A stretch of 64,000 nt of DNA from Anabaena sp. PCC 7108 (GCF_000332135.1 NZ_KB235896.1:765255-829254), one strand, 5' to 3'. Shown: positions 18,601 through 28,083, numbered from the stretch's first letter. Numbers and translations are program-made. The notes: generated by a model from the letters alone, not told the origin.

Positions 18601-20655
18601 TTAAAGCTTTGCGACTTTTTCACCTTGTTGTGAAAGTCGATTGATCTCACCTGTATCTACTTGTTCTTCCTTTATATCTGCTGGTGAAGAATCGTAAATT
18701 TCCAAAGTTTGATCTGGCTGCAAGCTAGGATAACTGATTTCTTTGACTTCATGAGAAGATGAATTTTCACTATTCCTTAAATCCACTTTTTTCCCTGAGT
18801 TAGGTAATAGAGAGATATCAATCAAAGGTAATATAATTTTTACCGTTGTCCCTTGGTGCAAACCTAAACTCTCCAGGGTAATAGTCCCTCCCATAAGTTC
18901 GATTAAGTTCCGAGAAATTGCTAATCCCAGTCCAGTACCTTCAAATTTGCGCGTGGTAGTACCATCAACCATCACAAAGGGACGAAATAGCTTATGTTGC
19001 TGACCAGGATCAATACCTATTCCTGTATCTTTAATTGAGACTATGACATGATATTTACTATGACTTTGTTGAATATCTGTGCTAATGGTGATGCTACCTG
19101 TATCGGTGAATTTCGTAGCATTACCAATGATATTAATAAGAACTTGTTTGAGTTTTACTTCATCTGCCTTAATTGGTATGGCTTCATTACCTAACTCACA
19201 TTTCAATTGCAGTCCTTTATGTTGCACATTCACTGATTGTAAATTAATCACCTCTAACAGTAGTTGACGTAATTCTAGAGGGGTTATTACTACTGAGAGT
19301 TTACCTGCTTCAATTTTGGAAATATCGAGTAAATCATTAATAAGTCCTAACAAGTGAATTGCTGTTTCATCCGCTCGCTGGAGAAATTCCAATTCTTCTT
19401 CTCTATCATCACACATTCCATCTCTAACTAAGCGGACACAGTTAATAATAATATTGAGTGGATTTCTTAATTCATGGGAAGTTGTAGCTAAAAACTGACT
19501 TTTAACTTTGTTAGCAGATTTTGCTTCTTTCCAGGCTATTTCTAATTCTTCTGCCCATGCTTTTAGTCTTTCAACCATTTGATCTAGTGCTTGTGCCAAT
19601 TGATTGAATTCCCGAATTTTAAAGTTACGGGGAATTGGTTGTGCGGCATGGTGACTATGAATATTTAAAGCAAAGTCTCTAAGTTCTTCTACAGGGCCTG
19701 CTAGATAAGGAACTAAATATAATGATGCTAACAAACTTGCGCCAATTAAACCAACAGTCAAAACAATGAGGATAAGTTTGATTTCATCTAAACCAAACAG
19801 TGCATTTTTTACACTTGTAACAGCTAAGATTATCCATTTTTTTTGCTGCTTTGGTGTACTGGGATCAGCAATAGCTGTATAACCAGCAACTAATTCTTCA
19901 CTTTCTATGAATTTAAAGTTTATGGAATCATTACGACCTGCAACTGCATTTTGAATTAAGCTTTTTAGTTGTTTGGCATCTGAATAATTCTTAATATTAG
20001 TTCCTACTCTTTCGGGCAATGGGTGAGCCAAAATAGTACCATTTTCAGCAATAACTACCAGAGAACCTGTCAGTGAGCCGGGTTGATTTGTAGTTTTTTG
20101 GTGTAATGTTGTTTGGAGAATTAAAGCATAAGCTAAATTTCCTCGACGATTATAAACAGGGGCTGATAAGAGTAATTGCAGTTGATTGTCTGTGTGTTTT
20201 TTGCCCGTTGTTCCGGCTTTGGGTGGTAATATAGCTTGAATTTCTACTTCATTGCCGGAAAAAGAGGAAGTTAATTCTAAAATGGCTTTATCACCACAGC
20301 TACTAGCAATAATATTACCGTTTTGGATATTTTTTAATTGAATACAATCTATGTGATTTGGTAGTTGTTGTGATAATTGATTCAGATATGTTTGAATTTG
20401 ATCGGAGTAACCAGATTTAATTACTGTTGTTTGACTAGCACTGAATAAATTGGTTTTTAGTACAGCGATTGTATCGGTAATTTTCTCTCCTTTATTGATA
20501 GCGCTTTCTGTTAAGTTTTGCCGAGCAGTTGTTAATAGACTTGAGCGTGCCTTATTTAGAGCAACCATTTCTCCGACTAATAACACCGGAACAAATAGCA
20601 AAAGTATTCTTGTTACTAAAATTCGCCGAAAGGACGATTGACGGAACTTAGCCAT
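18601..20655 (-). CDS. Membrane-bound sensor histidine kinase with Cache-like domain
   Basis: 684 residues from the ATG at 20655. The open frame extends 16 codons further to 20703, but MAKFRQSSFRRILV is a better start. A first membrane helix lies at about 11-33, an extracytoplasmic dCache-like sensor at about 40-290, a second helix at 291-316 and a HAMP region to about 370. HisKA has His394 in TTSHELRNP. The ATPase N-box has Asn512, then DTGIGID at 543-549 and GTGLGLAIS. A Ser/Glu-rich tail of ~60 residues follows. The signal and response regulator are unknown; none is encoded nearby. Confidence 0.9.
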   Translation of the reverse strand: MAKFRQSSFRRILVTRILLLFVPVLLVGEMVALNKARSSLLTTARQNLTESAINKGEKITDTIAVLKTNLFSASQTTVIKSGYSDQIQTYLNQLSQQLPNHIDCIQLKNIQNGNIIASSCGDKAILELTSSFSGNEVEIQAILPPKAGTTGKKHTDNQLQLLLSAPVYNRRGNLAYALILQTTLHQKTTNQPGSLTGSLVVIAENGTILAHPLPERVGTNIKNYSDAKQLKSLIQNAVAGRNDSINFKFIESEELVAGYTAIADPSTPKQQKKWIILAVTSVKNALFGLDEIKLILIVLTVGLIGASLLASLYLVPYLAGPVEELRDFALNIHSHHAAQPIPRNFKIREFNQLAQALDQMVERLKAWAEELEIAWKEAKSANKVKSQFLATTSHELRNPLNIIINCVRLVRDGMCDDREEELEFLQRADETAIHLLGLINDLLDISKIEAGKLSVVITPLELRQLLLEVINLQSVNVQHKGLQLKCELGNEAIPIKADEVKLKQVLINIIGNATKFTDTGSITISTDIQQSHSKYHVIVSIKDTGIGIDPGQQHKLFRPFVMVDGTTTRKFEGTGLGLAISRNLIELMGGTITLESLGLHQGTTVKIILPLIDISLLPNSGKKVDLRNSENSSSHEVKEISYPSLQPDQTLEIYDSSPADIKEEQVDTGEINRLSQQGEKVAKL

Positions 20656-20970
20656 CGAGTGTCTCACTTCGCATCTGCAAACCACAATAATACCGATATG
20701 CAATTAGATTAGCTAAAAAAAACATTTTATAAAATTATTAGAAATTTATTGTAACTTGTTAAAAATATCAAACTGTTATTTGGTAAAAAGACACTAGAGA
20801 TACCAAAACTATTAGACAGTATATTTAATAGCGACTGGTTTTGCATATCTATATCAAGGATGAAATTAATAAACATTCTTCTGTTAGCAAGGTTATTCTA
20901 TAATCAACTGATTGATGGCAGTCAGATTTTGAAAATTCTCGTTTGATAGAGATTCTAGAATTTAAGATTT

Positions 20971-21220
20971 TTCTGTTGTATTCATCAGTGTAGATGGCAA
21001 AATAGTAAATTTCAGGAGATAGACTACACTTGAAAAAATACATCGCTGCCTCTAATGCCGTTTTATTTGGGGCTGGTACACTCCTTAATAACGGTACAAT
21101 AATTGCTGTATTAGATTCAACACTGCTGCAACAGAGGACAAAAATAGAACTCCTCAGTCCGTTCATATAGTAATTTCGGGTTCTAGCGACCTTAATCCGG
21201 ATATTAAATTCTTTTAACAA
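20971..21220 (+). pseudogene. Remnant of RibD C-terminal-type reductase gene
   Basis: Three fragments in different frames line up with one protein. First is VVFISVDGKIVNF at 20977-21015 (family form M/SADGKIA). Second is LHLKKYIAASNAVLFGAGTLLNNGTI with DSTLLQQR, in frame to a TAG at 21168. Third, after a frameshift, is VHIVISGSSDLNPDIKFF, ending in a stop near 21220. These are the core motifs of the dihydrofolate-reductase-like pyrimidine reductase (RibD_C) family. Stops, a shift and missing residues mean it is dead. A 47-codon ORF beginning TTG at 21030 is part of this relic. 20704-20970 holds nothing else recognised. Confidence 0.7.
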
Positions 21221-21392
21221 CCAGTTAAATGCTAGTTACTTACGACTAAAGTAGAGGCAAATTTTTGGTAATAACTCTCAAATTGTCCCTTTGAACAAGA
21301 ATTATTTTTCAGCTATCGGCTGCAACGACAAGCTTATATAGATTACGCTAATAAAAGCTTTTGCTAACTTTTTAAATATTAAAAGCCACACG

Positions 21393-22574
21393 ATGGTAAA
21401 ACAACTTAAACCCCAATACTCTGTCGTTTGGACTAACAAAATTGCCGAAGTTACCCAAGAAGCCTGGGATGCTTTGGCTATGCCACTCAAAACCCCGTTT
21501 TTAGAGTGGGAGTGGCTGAATAATATGGAAACCTCCCACAGTGCTACAGCGAACGCAGGTTGGTTGCCAAATCACTTAACGTTGTGGCGAGATAGGACAT
21601 TAATTGCTGCTGCCCCTCTGTATTTAAAAGGGCATAGTCAGGGCGAATTTGTATTTGATCATCAGTGGGCAGAGTTAGCTTCTCGCATTGGGGTAGAATA
21701 TTATCCAAAAATGTTGGGAATGTCTCCTTTTACGCCGGCTGAAGGCTATCGCTTCTTAATTGCTGCTGGGGAAGATGAGGAAGAAATCACGGGGATGATG
21801 TTGCATGAGATTGATTCTTTTTGCATCAAGCATGGTATTTCTGGCTGTCATTTTCTGTATGTTGATCCTCAATGGCGTGCTGTGTTAGAAAGACAAGGTT
21901 TTACGGCTTGGTTACACCATAGTTACATTTGGGAAAATGCGGAATTTCAAGTTTTTGATGATTATTTGACAGGATTCAATGCTAATCAAAGACGCAATAT
22001 TAAACGGGAACGTAAGGCTGTGGAAAAAGCAGGTTTACGACTCGAAGCATTGACTGGTGAGGAAATTCCTCAGTCTTTTTTTCCTTTGATGTATGAGTTT
22101 TATGCTGATACCTGCGATAAGTTTGGTTGGTGGGGTAGTAAGTACCTGACAAAGCGATTTTTTGAGCAGCTACACCATAATTATCGCCATCGGGTGGTGT
22201 TTTTTGCGGCTTATCATGAGCAGAATCAGCGTCAACCTGTGGGAATGTCTTTTTGTCTATTTAAGGATGACAGGCTATATGGGCGCTATTGGGGTAGTTT
22301 TCAAGAAATAGATTGCTTGCATTTTGATGCTTGCTATTATAAACCGATTGAGTGGGCGATCGCTCACGGTATCCAAACTTTTGACCCTGGCGCAGGGGGA
22401 AGACACAAGAAACGACGCGGGTTTCCGGCTAAACCGAATCATAGTCTCCACCGATTTTACAATAACCGTTTAGGACAAATTTTGCGCCCTTATATTCGGG
22501 AAGTTAATAAAATGGAACAGCAGGAAATGGAGGCGATTAATGCAGAGTTACCTTTTACTAAAGGTGATGCTTAG
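21393..22574 (+). CDS. FemAB-like GNAT family protein (DUF482/PF04339)
   Basis: 393 residues. The pattern TPFLEWEWLNNMETS, then HLTLWRDRTLIAAAPLYLKGHSQGEFVFD, and the C-terminal FDPGAGGRHKKRRGFPAK with HSLHRF are hallmarks of the peptidogalycan biosynthesis/recognition family with a GNAT fold. It may transfer an aminoacyl or acyl group to an envelope component, but the substrate is not established. ATG at 21393; single gene. Confidence 0.8.
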   Translation: MVKQLKPQYSVVWTNKIAEVTQEAWDALAMPLKTPFLEWEWLNNMETSHSATANAGWLPNHLTLWRDRTLIAAAPLYLKGHSQGEFVFDHQWAELASRIGVEYYPKMLGMSPFTPAEGYRFLIAAGEDEEEITGMMLHEIDSFCIKHGISGCHFLYVDPQWRAVLERQGFTAWLHHSYIWENAEFQVFDDYLTGFNANQRRNIKRERKAVEKAGLRLEALTGEEIPQSFFPLMYEFYADTCDKFGWWGSKYLTKRFFEQLHHNYRHRVVFFAAYHEQNQRQPVGMSFCLFKDDRLYGRYWGSFQEIDCLHFDACYYKPIEWAIAHGIQTFDPGAGGRHKKRRGFPAKPNHSLHRFYNNRLGQILRPYIREVNKMEQQEMEAINAELPFTKGDA

Positions 22575-22675
22575 AAAAAATGGCGTTGCTGAATAAAGGG
22601 AGGATTGAGGCTGAGGCGGAAGGAGAGGCGGTGATTAGGCATCTCCCAAAATTAAATATGCGTTTCCTAGAACCC

Positions 22676-22712
22676 TTGTAGAGACGTTCCATGGAATATC
22701 TCTACAATTTTT
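22676..22712. repeat. TTGTAGAGA.../TCTCTACAA palindrome
   Basis: Inverted repeat TTGTAGAGA-CGTTCCATGGAATA-TCTCTACAA in the gap after the FemAB-like gene, a type widely scattered in cyanobacteria. The remainder of 22575-22847 shows no gene. Confidence 0.6.
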
Positions 22713-22847
22713 TCTGGAGATGTCTATTATATATTGATACAGATTCTCAAATCATCCCGCAATTATGCAACGCCGAAAAAATATCTCCTCAGCAATACCT
22801 TTGAGATGTAATGTAAAAACACTGTCCAATTAATTTTTCTTTTTAGA

Positions 22848-23237
22848 ATGCTTATGAATTTGCTACTTGAAGATTTGACTGCAATTGATCATAAACTTTC
22901 TCAGCGTCATATTGACCTTGATCCTAGTGGTTATTTCATTATTTACATAGACCGCAATGAACAGTTAATTTACGCCAAGCATTTTACAAATGTAATTGAT
23001 GATCGCGGTTTAGCTGTAGATCCAGAAACAGGGAAGGTAATTCCAGCACGGGGAAAGGTGGAAAGAACTCAATCAACTGTATTTAGTGGCAGGACAGCAA
23101 AGGAACTGTGTGTAAAGATTTTTGAAGAAACTCAACCCTGTCCTCTTACCTTATTAAACCATGCGGCTTATTTGGGTAGAGAATTTGTCCGGGCTGAAAT
23201 TGCTTTAGTGACTGGGCAAGAGTATATTCAGGATTAA
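22848..23237 (+). CDS. DUF4346 domain protein
   Basis: 129 residues. Contains DPSGYFIIYIDRNEQLIYAKHF, then VDPETGKVIPARGKVER and GRTAKELCVKIFE, with HAAYLGREFVRAEIAL near the end. This is the DUF4346 module, found alone in cyanobacteria or fused to dihydropteroate-synthase-like proteins. Function is unknown. It is the last ordinary gene before the CRISPR array. Confidence 0.75.
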   Translation: MLMNLLLEDLTAIDHKLSQRHIDLDPSGYFIIYIDRNEQLIYAKHFTNVIDDRGLAVDPETGKVIPARGKVERTQSTVFSGRTAKELCVKIFEETQPCPLTLLNHAAYLGREFVRAEIALVTGQEYIQD

Positions 23238-23259
23238 GATCAAGGTTAATGGGTAATAT

Positions 23260-23366
23260 GGCAATCCTAAATAAGATATGAACACTTCTTTTTCTCTACT
23301 TCTGCGCTTTCTGCGTCTGGAGTGGTTAGTTTTAAAAACTACGTTCATAAATCAAATAGGATTGCT
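23260..23366. repeat. Imperfect inverted-repeat element beside the CRISPR array
   Basis: GCAATCCTAAATAAGATATGAAC at the left is complementary, with a few changes, to GTTCATAAATCAAATAGGATTGC at the right, about 107 bases overall. It looks like a small non-autonomous element lying 38 bases beyond the leader-distal end of the array. Confidence 0.5.
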
Positions 23367-23404
23367 ATATTTGTTTTCCAATTATCCTTTCTCCAATTTT
23401 ATAG

Positions 23405-25581
23405 TTATCAATCCCTAATAGGGAGTAATAGAAATTGCAATATGACTGCGCTCGCTAAGTCGGGTATTCCTGCTTGTGTTTCAATCCCTAATAGGGAGTA
23501 ATAGAAATTGCAATTTGGCAGTTGAATTTTGCCATCATGGGGAATATGAATGTTTCAATCCCTAATAGGGAGTAATAGAAATTGCAATTTTCCCTGACAT
23601 TCAGTTGGTTTAATCTTATTAATTGGAATTGTTTCAATCCCTAATAGGGAGTAATAGAAATTGCAATCATGATTTGTCCGCATAGAGGCACTTGCTTAAA
23701 AGGTTTCAATCCCTAATAGGGAGTAATAGAAATTGCAATTTGAGTTCAAAGTTATTGAATCAAAACTAGATATCAATGTTTCAATCCCTAATAGGGAGTA
23801 ATAGAAATTGCAATAACAGTGAAAAGTTAAGGTAGGGAATAACCCCTACCATTAGGTTTCAATCCCTAATAGGGAGTAATAGAAATTGCAATAAATTGTT
23901 GATTAACAGGCTTGCATATTTCAACAGAGTTTCAATCCCTAATAGGGAGTAATAGAAATTGCAATTTCTTGGTATTGGCAGGGCGGGTTGAAGTCTCATG
24001 TTTCAATCCCTAATAGGGAGTAATAGAAATTGCAATCGAAAATCGACTCAGGCGCAACATTAGATCCAGATGTTTCAATCCCTAATAGGGAGTAATAGAA
24101 ATTGCAATATGAATGCGTTACGGTTCGTGGAGTGCCAGGGCGTTTCAATCCCTAATAGGGAGTAATAGAAATTGCAATATATCTGTAAATCTTGCGATCG
24201 CAATTGAGACTATTTCGTTGTTTCAATCCCTAATAGGGAGTAATAGAAATTGCAATATAATCTGGAACGTGCTGACAGCAAGAGCTTCAGCGTTTCAATC
24301 CCTAATAGGGAGTAATAGAAATTGCAATTGCGATCGCTCGTTGTAGCAGATACTGGAACAAATGGGTTTCAATCCCTAATAGGGAGTAATAGAAATTGCA
24401 ATCTGAATTACCATCTCATCAGCATCCACAGGATTGTCACTGTCAGTTTCAATCCCTAATAGGGAGTAATAGAAATTGCAATCGCTTCTGCGCCAAGTCC
24501 TTTACACCCTTGCATCGTTTCAATCCCTAATAGGGAGTAATAGAAATTGCAATCAGTCTAGCTTTATCAGAGGTAAATCTTTTTAATTGTTTCAATCCCT
24601 AATAGGGAGTAATAGAAATTGCAATCTCTAAGTTACCTAAGAAACATCTAGTGACTTCTTTATCTAGTTTCAATCCCTAATAGGGAGTAATAGAAATTGC
24701 AATAATGCTAAATTGTCATCCTCAATGTTGTCTACTGAAGGTTTCAATCCCTAATAGGGAGTAATAGAAATTGCAATTACCATAGCTTTCATTGGATATG
24801 GAGTATTTAGTTTACTGTTTCAATCCCTAATAGGGAGTAATAGAAATTGCAATAATCCATGCTTTCTTAGACTCCTACTGTAACCCTGTTTCAATCCCTA
24901 ATAGGGAGTAATAGAAATTGCAATTGCAGCAAAACAAAGAAGCTCTATCTAAGTTAGGTATTGTTTCAATCCCTAATAGGGAGTAATAGAAATTGCAATT
25001 CCTGAAGCACAAAGAGAATTGGCTATTGGAATGTTAAGGTTTCAATCCCTAATAGGGAGTAATAGAAATTGCAATCAATCAGAAGGAGTAGGGGAAGATA
25101 TAGTAACCTTCCTGTTTCAATCCCTAATAGGGAGTAATAGAAATTGCAATTGCTTTAGGGGATAGTGATATGCACAAGGTAGAGATAGTTTCAATCCCTA
25201 ATAGGGAGTAATAGAAATTGCAATAGTTGGGTTTTATGGTCACCAGGTGGAGAAATTATGTTTCAATCCCTAATAGGGAGTAATAGAAATTGCAATTAAG
25301 CATTGTGTTAACCACTGATCTTCTGCTTTAAGTTTCAATCCCTAATAGGGAGTAATAGAAATTGCAATTTTTAGCTTGATAGCCTCTAAGACTTGTTCAT
25401 CAGTTTCAATCCCTAATAGGGAGTAATAGAAATTGCAATTTTGAAAATTGATGTTAGTAAATGCAATAGAAAGTTTCAATCCCTAATAGGGAGTAATAGA
25501 AATTGCAATCTGGTATGTCCTTAAAGTTTGTTCAGAATGTTATGGTTTCAATCCCTAATAGGGAGTAATAGAAATTGCAAT
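23405..25581 (-). CRISPR. Type I-D CRISPR array, 30 repeats and 29 spacers
   Basis: Thirty 37-base repeats begin GTTTCAATCCCTAATAGGG on the plus strand and end AGAAATTGCAAT. Spacers are 33-43 bases. Read on the minus strand, each repeat ends in ATTGAAAC, the usual 8-base crRNA 5' handle, after a CCCTA/TAGGG hairpin. The array is therefore transcribed leftward, like the cas genes, with the leader at 25582-25808. The leftmost repeat (23405-23441) is the only damaged one (TTATCAATCC for GTTTCAATCC), as expected at the old, leader-distal end. The other repeats look identical, which points to an active or recently active array. Confidence 0.98.
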
Positions 25582-25808
25582 AGCGGGAGGCTGAAAGCCT
25601 ATATATATGTAGTTTTCAAGGTTCAATTGCGCGAGCGATATCATCATAGTCCATTTCAGGAATCGTGTCAAGAGGGAAAAACGCTGAAAGCCTTGCTGTG
25701 TAAGGTGCGCGAGGGGTTGGACAAGAAAAAATCAATCAAAGCCTTATATAGATAGGATTTCAGGCATTTTTTGACAACCTGAATTTTTTACACCCACCCC
25801 CTCGCGCA
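25582..25808 (-). promoter_or_regulatory. CRISPR leader
   Basis: This 227-base stretch lies between the newest repeat and the cas2 stop. It contains a direct repeat GCTGAAAGCCT (25590-25600 and 25683-25693), a related AAAGCCTTATATA at 25739-25751, and a TATATA box on the minus strand near 25602-25609, about 20 bases before the array. An 11-bp perfect inverted repeat TGCGCGAGGGG pairs 25716-25726 with 25798-25808. These could be adaptation and promoter signals; that is inferred from position. Confidence 0.65.
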
Positions 25809-26081
25809 TTAAGCGAAGAAAATCGTCTCATCACGGGGCTGTTCACCACCAATTCTTTCGACCTTACCATAACAGCAAGCACAAAGGAAATAAAAGCGGA
25901 TGCTGTCAGTATCAGGTTTAATCAGCTTATTGAGGCGCGATCGCAACTTAGCATACTGAGTATCAGTCAACTGACATTCAAAAATACTATACTGCACCCA
26001 TTGACCATAGGACTTGAGAATACTATGGATTTTAGTCCGGCGTTTATCCTCAGAAATATCGTAAGAAACAACAACATTCAT
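25809..26081 (-). CDS. cas2: CRISPR-associated endonuclease Cas2
   Basis: 90 residues. The ferredoxin-like core has VVVSYDISEDKRRTKI with the conserved Asp8, and YSIFECQLT. Cas2 forms the Cas1-Cas2 integrase that inserts new spacers. It is the last cas gene before the leader. The 116-base gap to cas1 is filled with GGTAATT heptamers. Confidence 0.96.
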   Translation of the reverse strand: MNVVVSYDISEDKRRTKIHSILKSYGQWVQYSIFECQLTDTQYAKLRSRLNKLIKPDTDSIRFYFLCACCYGKVERIGGEQPRDETIFFA

Positions 26082-26136
26082 AAATTGGTAATTGGTAATT
26101 GGTAATTAGTAATTGGTAATTGGTGATGAGTAATTA
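26082..26136. repeat. GGTAATT heptamer STRR between cas1 and cas2
   Basis: At least five tandem TTGGTAA-type units, some altered, immediately upstream of the cas2 start. Confidence 0.75.
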
Positions 26137-26197
26137 AGAAGAATAAACTCTTGCTTTCTTACTGTCACCTGTCACCTGTTCCCTGTTACCTAAATAG

Positions 26198-27202
26198 CTA
26201 TTTCAAAAACAAAGGAGGATATTTATCAATTGTTCCCATTAAATACTTAGCCAAAAATCTCGCTTGCAATTCAAAAGCTTCTCGATAACTACATTTACGC
26301 CCCATAACCGGATGTTTAAACTCCGATATTTTTTTCTTTTCGTACAAAGTCAAAAAAGTTTTCCGTCCTTCTGGAGTCAGAGAAACAGCACCGCTTAACG
26401 GTTCAGCGATAAAATTTGTCGGTGTTAATAATTGGTTATTCAAAATAGATAAAACTATTGCATCTACCACCAAAGGGCGAAATTCTTCCATCAAATCTAA
26501 AGCCAAAGAAGGACGATTATAGCGATCAAAATGTAGGTATCCTAAATATGGATCAAAACCCACAATATTCACAGCACTTTGGACATCATGACGCAATAAA
26601 GAATAACCAAAACTCAACAAAGAATTAACCGGATCTGTCGGTGGACGACGGACACGCTTAGGAAAAGAAAATTCAGGATTACGAATTAATTGATTGAAAC
26701 CACCAAAATAAGCAGCACTACCTGAACCTTCTAAACCACGCAAAGAATTAATATTTTCAGTTGACTTAATTGCATCAATTATCTGTTCAATGCGAGTAAT
26801 ATTTTTAGATAAATCAACATCATCAGATTCACGTTGACGACGCATTAATATTTGACGGTAGTTTTTTAATTTTCCTCTGACAAAACCTTGAACAACATGA
26901 ATAGATTGAGGTGTTTCTCCTGCTGCTTGCCATTGTGCTTTGCGAACGAAAATATTACCAGACATTTCTGGCTGCAAACGTCCCAAATAGTGACCAATTT
27001 TATTGATAAAAGATAGGGGAATATGACGTTGCATCAATTCATCCACAACAGCCGGCGAAATAGTCGCTCGTCCTAAAACAACTACACATTCAAGATGAAT
27101 AAATGGAATATCCTGAAGTATTTTCTTTTCAAACTTCACATTAATTCGTTCATCAACCTTACCGACAAAAGCATCATCTTGTACAATATAAAGAGTTCCC
27201 AT
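26198..27202 (-). CDS. cas1: CRISPR-associated integrase Cas1
   Basis: 334 residues, standard length. N-terminal beta domain MGTLYIVQDDAFVGK with VVVLGRATISPAVVDELM. The helical catalytic domain has GLEGSGSAAYFGGFNQL (metal-binding Glu), LLSFGYSLLRHDVQSAVNIVGFDPYLGYLH and SLALDLMEEFRPLVVD. It catalyses spacer integration with Cas2. Cas4 lies upstream but separated from it by a 123-bp inverted-repeat element, so the adaptation genes may not be tightly coupled. Confidence 0.97.
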   Translation of the reverse strand: MGTLYIVQDDAFVGKVDERINVKFEKKILQDIPFIHLECVVVLGRATISPAVVDELMQRHIPLSFINKIGHYLGRLQPEMSGNIFVRKAQWQAAGETPQSIHVVQGFVRGKLKNYRQILMRRQRESDDVDLSKNITRIEQIIDAIKSTENINSLRGLEGSGSAAYFGGFNQLIRNPEFSFPKRVRRPPTDPVNSLLSFGYSLLRHDVQSAVNIVGFDPYLGYLHFDRYNRPSLALDLMEEFRPLVVDAIVLSILNNQLLTPTNFIAEPLSGAVSLTPEGRKTFLTLYEKKKISEFKHPVMGRKCSYREAFELQARFLAKYLMGTIDKYPPLFLK

Positions 27203-27283
27203 GATTAAATCCTCAAAATAGGTGACAGTGGACAGGTGACAGTAAAAAGAGTTTTAGAAATGTTTTGGTTTTTTGCATCAATT

Positions 27284-27406
27284 AGGACTTACGCAAGTGT
27301 CACACTAAAAATCTGTTGTAGGGTGCGTCAGACTGCATAAATCCTGCAAATAAACAGATTATTGATATCTGACGCACCCTACCAATATGCCAGTTGCGTA
27401 AGTCCT
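27284..27406. mobile_element. MITE-like 123-bp element between cas4 and cas1
   Basis: The ends AGGACTTACGCAA and TTGCGTAAGTCCT are a perfect 13-bp inverted repeat. A second inner pair (TAGGGTGCGTCAGA and TCTGACGCACCCTA) is also perfect. There is no coding capacity. ATCAATT occurs on both sides (27277-27283 and 27408-27414), possibly a target duplication if one extra base belongs to the element. An older copy lies at 49014-49132. Confidence 0.75.
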
Positions 27407-27423
27407 GATCAATTTTTAATTGA

Positions 27424-28083
27424 TCAATTTGCTTCTTGATAACGTCCAACTTTATCAGCAACTTGTGGCAAACATCGAGAATATAAACTACAACCATCAC
27501 AGCGTTTTGTTTTTACAGCTTTTGGCATTGCACCTATAAATAACAACATTTGCACAGCTTCAATAGTCGCAATGGTACTATCTCGTAATTCCGGCGTAAT
27601 TTCTACTAATTTACGTTGATGAGTTTGGGCATAATAGATATAACCAGAATTGATATTTTTTCCCGTCATTTCCTCCAAACACAAAGCCTGAGCGCAAACT
27701 TGTAACTCATCATTATCCCATTCTCCTTTACGTCCTCTTTTGTATTCAATTGGGTAAAATTCGCCATTTTCAAATTCAATTAAATCAGACTTACCAATTA
27801 ATTGATATTGATCTGATTTCAAATAAATGGCGCGTATCTGCCAAGTTTCCTCACGGTTTTGTTCTCCCACAGTGTGAACTCTTTCATGTAAACTTGTGCC
27901 TTCAATTGTGTATTGATTATCAATGAATTCACCTGCACAATGAATTAACCAACAACGATGAGGACAATAGGAATATTGATTTAAGGATGCGATATTAACG
28001 TATTCATTAGGTGACAGGTGACAAGTGACAGGTGACAGCGAAGAGGAGGTAGTAGGAAGAGAGTTAGTTTGTTGTTGAGCCAT
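27424..28083 (-). CDS. cas4: CRISPR-associated exonuclease Cas4
   Basis: 219 residues. A RecB-like nuclease with an iron-sulphur cluster: Cys40 and Cys44 (YCPHRC) at the N-terminus and a C-terminal CDGC..YSRC pair. The nuclease core includes SDLIEFENGEFYPIEYKRG. Cas4 trims and PAM-selects pre-spacers. The first 26 residues are abnormal: SPVTCHLSPN is encoded by a GGTGACA heptamer repeat (28010-28037), and family similarity begins at EYVNIASLNQYSYCP. The original start was probably displaced by this insertion. Confidence 0.93.
   Translation of the reverse strand: MAQQQTNSLPTTSSSLSPVTCHLSPNEYVNIASLNQYSYCPHRCWLIHCAGEFIDNQYTIEGTSLHERVHTVGEQNREETWQIRAIYLKSDQYQLIGKSDLIEFENGEFYPIEYKRGRKGEWDNDELQVCAQALCLEEMTGKNINSGYIYYAQTHQRKLVEITPELRDSTIATIEAVQMLLFIGAMPKAVKTKRCDGCSLYSRCLPQVADKVGRYQEAN
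28010..28037. repeat. GGTGACA heptamer STRR inside cas4
   Basis: Four tandem (G/A)GTGACA units lie in frame inside the 5' part of cas4. The same heptamer occurs outside genes near 27222-27242, 28556-28584 and 42643-42675. Confidence 0.8.

Noticed and set aside
20849..21220. 123-codon minus-strand frame
   Set aside because: It is antisense to the RibD-type relic and has no recognisable protein pattern.
24113..24346. Open frame inside the CRISPR array with a repeated QSLIGSNRNCN peptide
   Set aside because: It is only the translation of CRISPR repeats and spacers; the same applies to 25528-25755.
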